From: Thysanoteuthis rhombus
Lineage: Eukaryota; Mollusca; Cephalopoda; Oegopsida; Thysanoteuthidae
Assembly (NCBI GenBank): GCA_963457665.1
Contig: OY735215.1
Location: 32,868,400-32,932,399 of the forward strand
Reading direction: 5' to 3'
DNA length: 64,000 nt
In this document: in pieces, positions 43,940 through 55,503 of the stretch
Position numbering within the stretch: the first letter of the stretch is position 1
Layout of the letters: the number at the start of each line of letters is the position of its first letter
Position numbers and translations under genes: made by a program
Notes under the pieces: generated by a model
What the model saw: the letters and a program-made list of their open reading frames with translations, nothing else
Told to the model about the DNA's origin: nothing
The model's database searches: none

Positions 43940-44140
43940 GTTTAGCTTAGTCTGGCACAAGGCCACAAATATAGGACACCCACTGGGGATCAAACTAGTA
44001 ATGTCATTCGATATTAACATATTAGCCACCACTTCACAACGAGACACTCTAAGAAGTTATTAACTTCGCTTAATGTAGATTGGCACATAATCACGAATGT
44101 AGGACTCCAATCAGGGGATCGAACTCACTACAGTAGTAAT
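43940..44140 (-). repeat. Degenerate tRNA-like units, inverted
   Basis: Minus strand box B-like GAGTTCGATCCCCTGATTGG and a second GTTTGATCCCCAGTGGG about 110 bp apart, with TTAAGCGAAGTTAATAAC-type spacers. Related to the 39.2-39.6 kb cluster. Confidence 0.4.
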
Positions 44141-44285
44141 GGTCTGTATCTAACTTTGTGATCGTGATATTTATTTATGATGTCTAATCAAAAGAAAAAA
44201 TCGAATGTGGATAAATAAAGTAAGATTTATGTTACGTCAATCTTCTAACCCCGGACTTATTTGGATTCCTGTGATAAGTACATCT

Positions 44286-44690
44286 ATACAGTCATCATCA
44301 TCAGTCTTTTATTGTCTGTCCCCAGGATTCGCCAAACCTCTCTATCATGAATTTTGCGGAGCCAATACTTTCTGGACTTGTCTACTTCGTCTATCCATCT
44401 TGTATTTTGCCGGTCTCGGTTTCGCATGTGATCAATAGGGATCGCTTGTCTGTCATTCTGGCAACATGACCAGCCCACTGCCATTTGCGTTTTCTAATGA
44501 ATTCAATGATGTTTGGTCTTCTTTTTTTTCCCTAATATACTCTGCTGTTTTGTGATTTCTCCATGTGAGATTGAGCATAATTCTTTTATGTGCACGTTAC
44601 ACGGTTCTCAGTTTGTGGTTCAGTCTCTTGATTAGGTTCCATGTTTCAGCTCCATAGGTGACTATCAGGAGGATGCATCAAATCAGTAGT
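44286..44690 (-). mobile_element. RTE-type LINE 3' end, longer copy
   Basis: Minus strand, from right to left: NMEPNQETEPQTENRVTCT (thumb region), then RKRKWQWAGHVARMTDKR and GRQNTRWIDEVDKSRKYWLR, and the terminal IHDREVWRILG. It ends in a short ATGATGATG tail at 44,291. It reaches further upstream than the 5.5 and 32 kb copies and shows several stops and frame changes. Confidence 0.75.
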
Positions 44691-44984
44691 CCATCATTAT
44701 CTGCCGGAGATTTATTCCCAGACCTCCAGAGGATACTGAAATCGCAGATAGTACTCTATACGTGGCATGTTTATTCCCTATGCAATAAATAAGATAAAGT
44801 TTATTTATAAACTAGTTTATCCATGCCGTGTTAAATGACTGCATATATGAAATATATGGACACACATTGCATTTTATGAACGAAGATAATAGAGATTTGC
44901 TTGTTAGGGGAATAGGGTCCTATTGCCCACAAAATGATTTTTGTTTTAATTTGTTTTTATTTTTATCACTTTCTATATTTCTCT

Positions 44985-45030
44985 TGTGTTTTGAACTCAA
45001 CATTTTCACTACGTCATCAGAATATAAAAT
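44985..45030 (-). other. Hammerhead-core-like motif
   Basis: Minus strand CTGATGA, a very short CGTAGT spacer, then GAAAATGTTGAG. The two core strands are present but stem II is nearly absent. Confidence 0.3.
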
Positions 45031-45499
45031 TTTATTTTACTACTTCAGTTGCGTCCTTTAGCGTGACAGAGTAAAACGCACATTGCCAATCATTATATGT
45101 GTGGGTGTGGATTATACATAATAAGAGATTAACGAAAGTAATGTGTTCAATAAAAGATTTGTTCTCATCGTAGATCTTAACAACCTCAGCATGCAATTGT
45201 TTTTCCTAGTCGAGAACTTTCACGCTTTCATTTAGAGGAAGCACACTGTAGCTTCTCTTTGACATATCCGAATTGCCAGCTTCACTGCTCTCGTCTTTTG
45301 TGACTATTATTGAATAAAACCTATGAAGTTTTCATTTCTTGGTTTGACCGCGGGTAATTGAAACTGCAAACAGAGAAACCACAAATGAGGGAGTATATCT
45401 GCACTATCAGTCAGGCTAGCTGTGTGTAATGATATAGGCATATTCTCTCTGATATGTGAGTTTATATATGAGTGTATATGTGTATGGAAGTGCAAGGTT

Positions 45500-45780
45500 G
45501 CGTAACATATACAGTATGCTAATCGAATCCAGCGAGCCGTGTTCGAATTTCAACAGAGACGCTTAGTATTCACTTAATATTGCTGCTCTTGGGAAAGGCA
45601 TGATTTCATATCTCTGCACTTTGTGTCGTCCCTGGGTATCTTGGCAATTGGTTTGTCGCTGGCCTACCCGGACAGTTGACAGAGAAACGAATGGGTGAAG
45701 GATCACTTAAGAAGATGATCACTCTCCCATAACTACCTTACCTGCCCTGGGAGTGGTAACAGTAGACTGCTGTAACAACC
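45500..45780 (+). mobile_element. tRNA-derived SINE (separate family)
   Basis: Box B-like GTGTTCGAATTTC at about 45,540 is followed by CTCTTGGGAAAGGCATGATT, TCTCTGCACT and CCTGGGTATCTTGGCA. This TTGGGAAAGGCA-type body is common in invertebrate tRNA-derived SINEs. About 280 bp, noncoding; the box A part is worn. Confidence 0.45.
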
Positions 45781-45784
45781 TTTG

Positions 45785-47030
45785 TCAGCCTTTTCAGGAG
45801 ACAATCAGTATGTACACAATCTGATCGGATGTACTAGTGTTTAAGGGTATCTGTGTACGCACAGGGTAATATCCATAAAATCTGCTCACTTCCTCCCCAA
45901 ACCCATCGATTGCCATTAAGCCAGAAAGCAAAAGTGAAAATCTTACAATTAAACGGAGAAACGCCCAAATCAAGTTGTCACACATTTATTGAATTTTTTT
46001 TTTTTTTAGGAGGAGGAGGGGGTGTTTTGTGCGCGATCTCAGCTATTACCGCCCCCCTCCCTCGTGCACCGATTGACATTTCGTTCATATCACACTAGGC
46101 AACGACTCTTCCTTTACTTGCTCTTCCTTCATCCCTGACCCCTCATTCAATCTGCTCTCGCTTTAATGAAAAAAAAAAACAAACTAGCAGTGGAAAACCA
46201 ACGCCACCCAACACTTATTACACCCCCTCTCCCCCTCCCCCACCGCCGTGGAGAGTGGAAACGGAGCGGGGGTATTTGGTGGGGGTGGCAAGAACGGATT
46301 CGTCAAAGGATGGGCAACTTAGAAAGCAAAAAGGTTGAGATCGAAATACATATGCATGAGTTGCTTCTTTTTAAATGTCATTTGAAGACCTTCCTTTCCG
46401 TTCGTGTCTTTCTTTCTTTCCCTCTTTCCTTTTTTTTTTTCCTCATACAGGAAGTGGAGTCACTTTGTGTCTTGTACAGGCAGTTACTGTAACATTCGTA
46501 ATCTTCCCTTGTTTGTGCCATAAACATCGGATCATAATAGAATTGATTGCAGTTCCATGTACGCGAACGGTTGTGTGAGAGGGCATCCAAGTGGATATCC
46601 ACGATTGCTCATTTTTTTTTCTTTGAAAATCATCAGAGTACCTGACTATCACAACGATAAAATTAATGACATAAGTATAATTCAAGTGTACTCACAAATT
46701 TCACGGTGGTCGCTTTCAAGGGCAAATTTGTCAACTGCGGCAAAATCTTTTCTCATCTGATTCAGACTCGTTCCATTGTTGACCCAACAAATTCATTTTG
46801 ATAAAAAAAATTATCTTTTGTATTCGTATAAATCCAAATCAAGTACAAGTGGAAGATTTCTCTGCTGATCTGGTAAGACATTGAGAGCATGTTCAATACG
46901 AGAGGAGTGCTCAAAAAATGCAAATTTGGGTCCATGTAGTCCTCTCAAAATACCGATGATATTAAAAAATATAAGGCAACAATGTTAGCATGAAGAGTAA
47001 GAGTTAAGTTCTGCAACGTTATTGTCTATA
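45785..47030. other. Unclassified DNA, locally GC-rich near 46.0-46.3 kb
   Basis: 46,000-46,310 contains G- and C-runs (GGAGGAGGGGG, CCCCCTCTCCCCCTCCCCC) and may form unusual structures. No exon or promoter could be argued. Confidence 0.4.
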
Positions 47031-47099
47031 GTAGTACAGTGAAGGCTCAAAGAGAGGACTCTTGCAAGAAAACCAAGCAAACTTGGTTGCTTTTAAAGG

Positions 47100-47102
<3 letters not shown>

Positions 47103-47170
<68 letters not shown>

Positions 47171-47223
47171 GTATATGTATATATATATATATATGTGTGT
47201 ATATATATGTATATATATATATA

Positions 47224-47299
<76 letters not shown>
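47103..47299. repeat. Compound (AT)n with GTGT islands
   Basis: About 60 bp pure AT, then alternating AT and short GT/ATGT blocks. Confidence 0.96.
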
Positions 47300-47301
<2 letters not shown>

Positions 47302-47554
47302 TGGCTGCACAACACAAAATTTCCATACGTGCATATTACGTGCACGAACGGGATTCAGCGATCACATAACGTTTACTCTTCAATAGGAGGGTTTATGAAA
47401 TTAACTTTTATAGCTCATATGACGAAATTTGTTTATTTTAGACAAACTTTTCTTTATTCCTTTCGTACACTACTCAACAGATACATTTTGAAGAAAGTGT
47501 TGCAAGAAAGATTATTTTGTTTCTTCTAGATTCGTGGCTGGTGTAATTTTGCAT

Positions 47555-47605
47555 TTCCGACTGGGGCCAGTGGTCAGTAATCGAACCCAGGTAAAAGGCC
47601 AGGAT
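47555..47605 (-). repeat. tRNA-like 3' half
   Basis: Minus strand box B-like GGGTTCGATTACTGACC. No partner box A at the right distance. Confidence 0.3.
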
Positions 47606-47874
47606 TTTGACAACTGATTTTGAAGGAAAGGAAGAAGGCTCTCATGATTTGGAAGGTTTGTGCAACACAATCTTCTTATTTTTATTTCCCAAAGTTTGTC
47701 CTTGAGTTGTACTAAAAACTAAATGTAATGAATATCCCGAAAGATCTTTCTAAAAACAACCAAAGGGGATACTTTTGTCATATAACAGCTGTTAGAGAAT
47801 TAATTTCAAACACTATTGAGAGAAGGTTTGTTTCTCACCAAGACTGAATCTTTGTGTCAATGTAACCCTTCTTC

Positions 47875-48045
47875 GTGTCTATATTCCCACTTTCTTTATC
47901 CAGCGGCATTTTGAGAGGCCAATGAAAATTACGCCATAGAAACTCATGGGACTTCACGTCTGATCACACATAAAAACTGCTTGAATTGATTTGAGACTTG
48001 AAAAAAACTTGAAATTAGGATACTTGAATCACTAAAAGAAAATTA
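47875..48045 (-). repeat. Dispersed repeat, family X, copy 2
   Basis: Minus strand: AAGTATCCTAATTTCAAG, TCAAGTCTCAAATCAATTCA, GTGTGATCAGACGTGAAGTC and GAGTTTCTATGGCGTAATTT, the same order as 51.33 kb. Confidence 0.65.
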
Positions 48046-48106
48046 CCTAATATAATAATCCTTAGTGTCAATCTATACATAAATAACCCTGTCATTTAGG
48101 TCCAGT

Positions 48107-48107
48107 A

Positions 48108-48187
<80 letters not shown>
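48107..48187. repeat. (AAT)n microsatellite
   Basis: About 27 AAT units. Confidence 0.97.
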
Positions 48188-48189
<2 letters not shown>

Positions 48190-48190
<1 letters not shown>

Positions 48191-49025
48191 TTTGAGAGAT
48201 CAGTTGCAAAAACTGTGGAATATGTTAGCGACAAGCGTACCTTTAATGAATGGGGCATTAGGGAAGAAGTTGAGGGACGAAAGGATCTAAACTGTTATAT
48301 AATAGTCATGAGAGCGTTAAAAATGCCATTTATCATTATTCGTACAATTATTCTGCTTGTCACAGCGTACCACCGTAACGCGCTAATCGAGAGAGTGACC
48401 GATCAGGGGAGAGAATTTTGGAACGCAGAAATTCGAATGAAGCAGACGAGTTTCGTTAAACATATTCTCTTCGCTCGTTCCTTCATATTTGATATATTAC
48501 GAGATTTCAACTTAGTGAAGATCTGGGCTGAGGTTCGGTTCAGCAAATCAGAGTGTTTTTTGTATGAAAATGTATCACTTATTTTTTTCTATCAATTAAA
48601 TGGATAGATGTACAAATTATTTCATTATTAAAAGTACTTCATTGACAAAATCGGTGTTAGATGGTGTATTAAGGTTGTAGAAAGAAAGAAAAAAAGGAAA
48701 GATGGGTAGTTTATTGAAGGGATATAGAGAAATAGGTAGAGGAAAGGTAGTCAAGTGTTTTATTGAGGGTATAAAAAGCGACGGGAAAGGGGAAAGTTAG
48801 TTTGCCGAAAGGATAGGAAGAGTGAGGGGCAGAAAAGAAAGTGCGGTGCTTCAATAAGAGGGTAGGAAGAGGGAGGTTGTTTCACGAGAGGATATAGAGG
48901 GAAAGTGGACAGCACTCTTAGAATTTGCAGCTAGTAGGCATCATTACTCGTCTTCATCATTATAATGACAATGATAATTATACCCGTACCTCACATTAAT
49001 GAATCACCGTAGTCTGGCACGTACC
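48190..49025. other. Unclassified DNA with an orphan 130-codon frame
   Basis: An open frame at 48,215-48,607 has no convincing family match. 48,680-48,910 is G/A-rich with AGGAAAG-type words. Confidence 0.35.
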
Positions 49026-49029
49026 ACAA

Positions 49030-49430
49030 CTGATGATCTGAAAAATTATCTAAAATTGTCTCTAAGAAGATTGATCTTCAATCTAAATAATATGAAATTA
49101 ACCAAAATACTATCTAAAATTAACTAGAGCGAATAAATCTTATATTTGGAATTATTTAAGAAAAATAAATCTTTTATCCAAAATTATCTAAAAAAAAAGA
49201 AAGATCCAAAATGATGATAGAGACCCCAAAAAACACTTTTTTTGAGAAAATAAAACAAACAATTTTAGTTGATTTCTAGTGGTGTACTCATACAAATTTG
49301 CAAGGTTGTAGCCCCCAAAATGTGACCAAGGGCGCTCAGGAACACATGCAGACACACGGAAACTCAAAGAGGGAGGAATCTATTGCCCAATTAGCTGGTT
49401 GGTTGGCCATTTGTGAGGCTACGATGATTC
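49030..49430 (-). repeat. Dispersed repeat, family Y, copy 2
   Basis: Reverse complement of the 30.1-30.4 kb repeat: CCAACCAGCTAATTGGG, CTTGGTCACATTTTGGGGGC, GGGGTCTC and many AGATAATTTT-type units. Confidence 0.6.
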
Positions 49431-49434
49431 GATA

Positions 49435-51315
49435 ACAAGCCGGGTTGCTACAGTGACAAGCACAACGGAACACACAATTTAGCAGAAAGGTGATGTAAGG
49501 TCATAGAAACCTTTGGAAAATGTTTTAATGGGTGAATAATGATTCTCTAAATTCATGTGGATAAAAGATTTTGTCAAAATATGCTGGAAACTTTAACATG
49601 TAATGTAAAAGGTATTTCCTGAAAAGACCCATCCATTTGATATCAACTAAAAAATAGCCTTCCTAGGGCAATGGCTCCTTCAGAGTACTTCCTTTTGGAC
49701 CTCACGCAATTATTCAACCGTCATTTCCACTTTTCAGACAGTCTATAAAGTCCTCTATCGAGATCGCCATAACCTGAAACTTTTCATTCTCCTTAATTTC
49801 ATCCACGATCTGGAATTTTCCTTTCAACGGTGAGTTAACCTTTTTGAAAGTCAGAAGTTGCAGGGAGCCAAATCTGTAAGTAGACGAGGTAATAGACATG
49901 GGTGATACGACATTTAGTCATGAAAATAACTTGAAGAATGGGCATGATCATATAGTATGTCAACCTGAGTAACCCCATGGGAGAATATGTGTTTACGCAT
50001 ACGCAGTAGGCCCCCCCAGTCCCCGATTGTTTCCTAAGATAAAAGGAGGCTGCGAGACCAGTTCTCGAGATATCAAAAAGGGTGAATACTTTCCAGAGAG
50101 AGGTCACATTTTTAACATTATTGTTTCTGTCGTTACGACCTCTACTGCCACCACTACCACGACAACAACAACAACATTTTTTGGCAGTTCCTATAAGTAG
50201 GTCAAAATTCCTGGCTGAATATCGGTCGGAATTAGAGTCAGAATTGGCTCAGCTTAAGTTTAAAATCGGGACGACTTGAGATGGTAAGTCAGAGCTACGA
50301 GTGGAGAGAAAGTAGAAGGGACTACACGGGACAGGAAGTAGGAGCTTTGTTCCGGACGACCGGCCATGTAAAGACCTTCTTGAAATATCGCTGAGATAGG
50401 CACTGGCTGAGTTGAGCATGCAGAGAGGACCCAAGGGATGATATCGTGGGATATATTGCAAGATAATTTATCCTCAGAGGCTCGTAGACCTCACCCGGAC
50501 TCCTACCCATGGTGTTGTGTCTTCCTGTGGTTATTTTCGCAGGACCTCTAAGGTTGACCTCTGCTAGCCACAAATACGTCGCCCTGATTTGCCGTTTTGT
50601 AATATACCGCACATGCATGCTAGGAATCAGAAAGCGATTAAAGGGACAAGTTGTAAAGATGGTTAGCTAGTGTTGTTACGCTGGCTAAGGCATCAACTGT
50701 CCCTGTTCGTACATTCCATAGTGAAATACAAGCGTAAAACGTACTTGAATATTAACAGTTGAATCTACAGTCATTTTAATCAGGAAGCAAACTTATTTTT
50801 TTCAACCGGGACACGTTTTTCTTTCCTTTGATTTTTGTTACTTTCAGGTAGTTTTGATACATTCTGCGATCGTTAAATAAGCCGCATGGATCGGGAAATA
50901 AGAATTATTCTCTGAGGAGATTTGAAATATCTGACATGGACATTGATTTAATAACTAAACTACTGGAACCAAAGAGCGAATGTCACTCAGATTTAATCTT
51001 ATTGTTAAATTATTCTTTATCCGATTTCTACCTCACGTCATATTGTTTGTTTCCATCTATTTATACAGCAAATATTGCACCTTTGGATAGCCATTTATTG
51101 TAGTCTTTAAATAATTAATTTCTTAATGAAAAAAAGAATTCTAAAGAAAACTGCTAAAGGTACTTACATCAGTTCATTGCTGAGAAGAATAAAAAGTTCT
51201 GAGAGGTTTCCCGTTTTAAATATTATACTAGAATGTAACCGTCCAAAAATGACGGGTTTATTCATGCGTGTATTGGCACAAAAGCGCCTAGAGGTATTTT
51301 ATTTGGTAATTTGTT
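49435..51315. other. 1.9 kb of unclassified DNA
   Basis: 50,170-50,290 has a protein-like stretch (SRSKFLAEYRSELESELAQL) and 50,290-50,640 is fairly G+C-rich, but no frame stays open and no family was recognised. Confidence 0.35.
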
Positions 51316-51319
51316 TTTA

Positions 51320-51580
51320 ATAATTAAAGTATCCTAATTTCAGGTCTTTTAAAGTCTCAACTCATCTCTTGCTGTTTTGATGTGTATTGATCAGACATGA
51401 AGTTTTAAGAGTTTCTATGGCGTTATTTCTATTATTGTGTCATAATAAGATGGTAAATCAAACAATGAGATCGTCACATTCGAGCGCAAACAAACAAACA
51501 GAAATATGAACAAATAAATGGACAGGAAAAAAGCATATAAGCCCATTATATCGTTAGATTATTGATCATATATTCTCTTT
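51320..51580 (+). repeat. Dispersed repeat, family X, copy 3
   Basis: Longest of the three copies: AAGTATCCTAATTTCAGG, AAAGTCTCAACTCATCTC, TGATCAGACATGAAGTT, AAGAGTTTCTATGGCGTTAT and TGTCATAATAAGATGG, then GCGCAAACAAACA. Confidence 0.65.
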
Positions 51581-52288
51581 GACTATCGCAAAGATCCATC
51601 ATGAAATTCAAGCATTACAGCAACATCGATAATGGTGATAATTGATCCTTGTCAAAGTTGACAATGAAGGTAACAGTGTTTATTGTTACTACGTGGGGAG
51701 GTAAAGCAATTATGGGGAGAATGGATTGTCCAAATGTTCACTCCTCATATCTCTGCTCTATCAACGATTGTGGCAAGATATCTGATAACAGAGCAGACAA
51801 CAAGAAGTGAATGCATACCTTTCCCAGGAGTATTAATGGGAAATGAAAGTAAGCTATTCCAGTCACAATTAGAAAAGTAATAATAAATAAGAAAAACAAG
51901 TCTCATCAGTCACTCAATAGGAACTGACACTCAGCCGACGTCTCTTGACAGCAGGTCATGTTGGGATTGATCAATTAAAACATCGGAAAAAGGGATGATC
52001 AATGAATAGATAACTTCTCTCGCCTTTTGCTGTGAGGTGATCACAAAAAATCCAAATTTTCAAAAATTAACAACTACGAATGCTCTCGGTCATAAAAGGG
52101 ACTGATTCAGCCTAAACTTACATTCCTACTAAAAACCTATTTAGGGGGGATTTTGAATAAAAACGTTTTTCTCTTCTTCACATAATAAGGAGTAAAAAAA
52201 AAACAAAAACATTTTCTGTCGTGTATCTCCGTACGGCTAGTACGCGCGATGCATACATATATACTTACATAGCCACCTGCTAGATTAG

Positions 52289-52790
52289 CTTAAAATCCGA
52301 AGAAATCTATGGTGACTGTTTTGCTGAACAGTTTCAAAAATATCTCTGGTCTTCACTTGAAAGAAGCTGGAGAGGTATCTTACAAGATATCATTTTATCT
52401 TCAATCTTCTCATCATGGCAATGAATCGGATTGTGTTTCAGGATAATTCGTAGAGGGTGATGTAAGTAGTGACAACAGCGATCGTCTTGGAGCAGATGAC
52501 GTCATATCTTTCAAACAATTCTTTGTCATAAATCATCTTACTCTGGCAGTGAATCTTAGAGTGATTCCACACAATTCGTTGACCATGATGAAGGTAGTGA
52601 CGACAGTGATTGTCCTGAAACGGCTGACTAGATAACTTGTGAGAAATGTGTTTTGTCCTGTGACCATATTACTCGGGCAAGTAATCGGGTAGAGTTTCAA
52701 GACAATTTTTAGGGGGTTCTGAAAGCAGTGAAACAAAAGATTGTCCGTGAGTGGATTTGACGCCACACAAAATATTCCAGTCTCAATTAT
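52289..52790 (+). repeat. Tandem repeat, ~130-bp period, three to four units
   Basis: Unit starts at 52,417, 52,545 and 52,676 (GGCAATGAATC, GGCAGTGAATC, GGCAAGTAATC), spaced 128 and 131 bp. Each is followed by a GTTTCAGGATAATTCGTAG-type block, a GATG.AAGTAGTGACNACAG block and GATTGTC(C/T)TG. A worn unit precedes the first. Confidence 0.7.
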
Positions 52791-52865
52791 CTAATTTCTG
52801 ACTGAGAAAAAAACAAGGTATTGATCAACTAAAATAGTCAACATTCCCAAATACAACAGACACAC

Positions 52866-52910
52866 GAAGAAGGCCGAAAGCATAGCGACTGAAATGTTGT
52901 GATTGAAAAA
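52866..52910 (+). other. Hammerhead-like motif, worn
   Basis: CGAAGAAGGCCGAAAGCAT then GACTGAAATGTTGTG. Closely similar to the motif at 55.75 kb (AGAAGAAGGCCG...CGAAATGTTGT) but with a broken stem II. Confidence 0.35.
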
Positions 52911-53224
52911 AAAACTCTGCAAAGACAAAGGAATCGGTCTGAAAGAGCAATTTTATTTGTTTTGTTTTTTTACGTATGAAATGACGATTATTGGATTATA
53001 TGATAGAGGGCGCTATAAACAGCAAGGAAAACAGCAATTATTTAATCAAAATATGTCTCATTCGAATGAATAACCTTTTTTCCAACGATCTTGGGATGAT
53101 GATAAGCTATCTATATAGAATTCTTTAGGTTTAGTTGTAACAAATTCAGCGAAAGCATGAAATGACAGATGAATATGAAATATGCTGTAAGACTATCAGC
53201 TGAGTGGTTTAACTGTCATGGAGC

Positions 53225-53532
53225 ATTCAATTCAATTCACGAGGGACCCATTTTCAATTCTTGCAATTCCCTTGAGCTAACATGGTATTGTCACTGTTGG
53301 AGTCCCAAAGTCTCTATAAAGGGCTCGAATTGTTGTTTGTGGGTCAATGACTACTGTTATCAACAATTCTTCATTATCAGGGACAGCTTTCAATCCCCAC
53401 CCCGGTTTATTATTGGTATCCATGTTTCCCGACCGAAACCTATTGAACCAACGCTGAACAGATCGCTCTTTATTAGCATTCACTTTAACTGCTTTGTTGG
53501 AGTTATCAGCGGCTTCAACAGCATTATGTCTT
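53225..53532 (-). pseudogene. mariner transposase, N-terminal fragment
   Basis: Minus strand reads LRHNAVEAADNSNKAVKVNA, then KERSVQRWFNRFRSGN, NKPGWG and DPQTTIRALYRDFGTPTVTI. After a stop and a frame change it gives LKGIARIEN and KWVPRELN. These are the paired helix-turn-helix DNA-binding region of mariner transposases (QRWF..FRSG signature) and the conserved KWVPHELNE that precedes the catalytic domain. The DDD catalytic part is missing and no inverted terminal repeats were found. Dead, truncated copy of about 310 bp. Confidence 0.78.
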
Positions 53533-53539
53533 AATTAGG

Positions 53540-54560
53540 ATATAATAATTCTGAAGGTAACAAATTAGTCAAGGGTAGACACTGTTATTGCTAAGGGTTG
53601 AAAAAAAACATCCAATAATAACGTATTATACCACAATTTACATTGAACAACAAAAATGGAATTACATTATTAAATCTTTCACTTTTAGCATTATTCTCAA
53701 TCATGTAAAAAAAAACCCAACTCGTCCTAAGTAATAATCTCATACAAAATAAAAGATGCTCAACGTTTGTGTCGGCAGATTATTGAGGCATTTTTGGATA
53801 TTTCTTGTGTCGTCAATTTCTGTCTGGGATATAATGGTGGATATATTGATCAAGTGATGAATAGGCAAGTTTTCATTGTGCCGAGTTTTTCGATGATACT
53901 GGGCTGACCGGACATCGGTTAGTTAGTTGTTATGCCATAACGAGCCTTCTATTCTGTTTGCATTCAACAAAAATTTGGTTCTCTTCTAAAACATTGCAGT
54001 ACAGTACCCGAGATCTGTAATTATTGAATCAGAATTTTGTTGTCCCAACATTTGTTTTTTACAGTTACAGGCATATCCACTCTCTGCTGTGAGGGTTTGG
54101 GGATTCTGCTCCCTGCTCTAATCTTTCCCCCCCACCACCACCCGGCACTTCCGTTTCCGATCTTTTACCGCTTTGTTCCATTTCCCTCTGCAAAATGGCG
54201 TCGAAACTTACAGCGTAACTTCTGGTTTTGATGAAAATATTTAGAAATATCCGTTTAGCAATTCCGTCGGTTGATTTGAAAGGAAAATCCGGCAAAGAAG
54301 GTGGTTCGGTCCGCTCTTGGATATTTGTTGAGCGATGGCAATTCTGGCTCAAAAACAGAGTTACCATCGAGCAATCACGCTAATACAAATGCAGATTCTC
54401 AACGACACCACCTATCGGTGTTCGAGCCCGAGTAAAGGCAAATAAAAAGCAAAAACTTTAATAACGAGGCATCTATCGAAAAAGATTTGACTATAAAAAT
54501 GTTGATTTTTCGTACAGAAGCATAAACAGCATTGTTAAACATTACAAAAAGATATAAGCA
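53540..54560. other. Unclassified DNA
   Basis: 54,120-54,200 is C-rich and contains GGCACTTCCG and AAAATGGCGTC, but the short frame stops after seven codons. No gene called. Confidence 0.4.
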
Positions 54561-54565
54561 TATAC

Positions 54566-55101
54566 GATTATAAATTGCGTTATATTACATTGAAACTCTA
54601 TTTGGAATGATCTCTTGTTATTACATGATGAATGTATCATTTGGCCAAGACGGCGCAAATAGAGTAAACAATCAAAGAAAATGGAACTGTTGAATGAATC
54701 AGACCTGCAGCCAATAGGGTAACTTCTTCAACGTAGCATTGCTCTTACCTTTGACCTGATCAGCTGCTGGGAATTCAGAGGCCCAAATAACTGTGTCAGA
54801 ATTCTCATTTACAATATTCACGGCCTCTTTCTGCTCTATTTGTTTCTTTTAACGCAGACAACTATGTTAATAAGAAATGGATATATGATCCGACAGAATG
54901 ATTATAAGTGTCTAATGTATATTATATTGATACACTATTTGAAATGATCTATCATTATTACTCGGTGAATGTTCAATTCCTGCATTTTCTCTGATTGTTC
55001 AATCTATTTACGTTATTTAGGCCGAGAGATACATTCACCGTGTAATAATGGGAGATCATTTCAAATAAGAGTTTCAACATAATATAACAAAATTTAAAAT
55101 C
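54566..55101. mobile_element. tRNA-core fold-back element, family B, longest copy
   Basis: Left arm 54,566-54,680 and right arm 54,990-55,101 are inverted repeats over about 110 bp (around three quarters identical by eye): GATTATAAATTGCGTTATAT against the complement of ATATAACAAAATTTAAAATC, TTGAAACTC.ATTTG(G/A)AATGATC, and AATGTATC...GGCC. A tRNA-like unit on the minus strand lies inside at 54,700-54,800 (CAGGTCAAAGGTAAGAGC and GAAGTTACCCTATTGGC). A partial extra arm lies at 54,925-54,985. No protein-coding capacity. Confidence 0.6.
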
Positions 55102-55112
55102 ATCTCTCTCTC

Positions 55113-55164
55113 CCTCTCACTCTCTCTCTCTCTCTCTCACTATATATATATATATATATATATG
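55113..55164. repeat. (CT)n-(AT)n microsatellite
   Basis: CT-rich to 55,140, then AT. Confidence 0.95.
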
Positions 55165-55185
55165 GCTGATTATTTTCAAGTACTA

Positions 55186-55503
55186 TCATGATTTGATCGT
55201 TATCAACCTCAGCTGGTCTTCCAAAAGTGGATCATCGTTCAGCAAGAATTCTCCAGGTCTAAAAATCTCAAGACACTTTAGACACGTTCGATCATTCACA
55301 TTACCTTCTTCATAAACTACAGAATTTCTTTTTTCTCTGTTTTTTAGCGATGCATTTTGCCTTTCTTCAGATGAAAAAGAAGTATCAAAACACTTAACAC
55401 ATTGAGACACTTTTAAATCTGGTGTGGTTGACCTCACTTGGAGGAACAGGTCTGGATATCGACCTGTGTGAGATGTGGTTAACTGCACGGACAATCTGAT
55501 CAA
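55186..55503 (-). CDS. Unrecognised 105-codon frame with two CxxC pairs
   Basis: I do not recognise this protein. The minus-strand frame has a natural, mixed composition and two cysteine pairs (QCVKCF and TCLKCLE) 48 residues apart, which could bind zinc, plus a charged middle (SSEERQNASLKNREKRNS). It ends with LLEDQLRLITIKS and stop. It has no ATG at its upstream end, so if real it is an exon or a transposon fragment. A hammerhead-like motif lies about 250 bp upstream of its start. Confidence 0.3.
   Translation of the reverse strand: MIRLSVQLTTSHTGRYPDLFLQVRSTTPDLKVSQCVKCFDTSFSSEERQNASLKNREKRNSVVYEEGNVNDRTCLKCLEIFRPGEFLLNDDPLLEDQLRLITIKS

Noticed and set aside
48215-48607. 130-codon frame containing VTDQGREFWNAEIRM, recalling an integrase motif
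   Set aside because: Only one short resemblance; the residues before and after do not follow any integrase pattern, and the upstream part starts in an (AAT)n array.
50160-50640. Protein-like stretch (SRSKFLAEYRSELESELAQL) in G+C-richer DNA
   Set aside because: No frame remains open and no family was recognised; the evidence is too thin for a named element.
54180-54220. AAAATGGCGTC start-like context near an ACTTCCG (ETS-like) site
   Set aside because: The frame stops after seven codons and has no splice donor before the stop.
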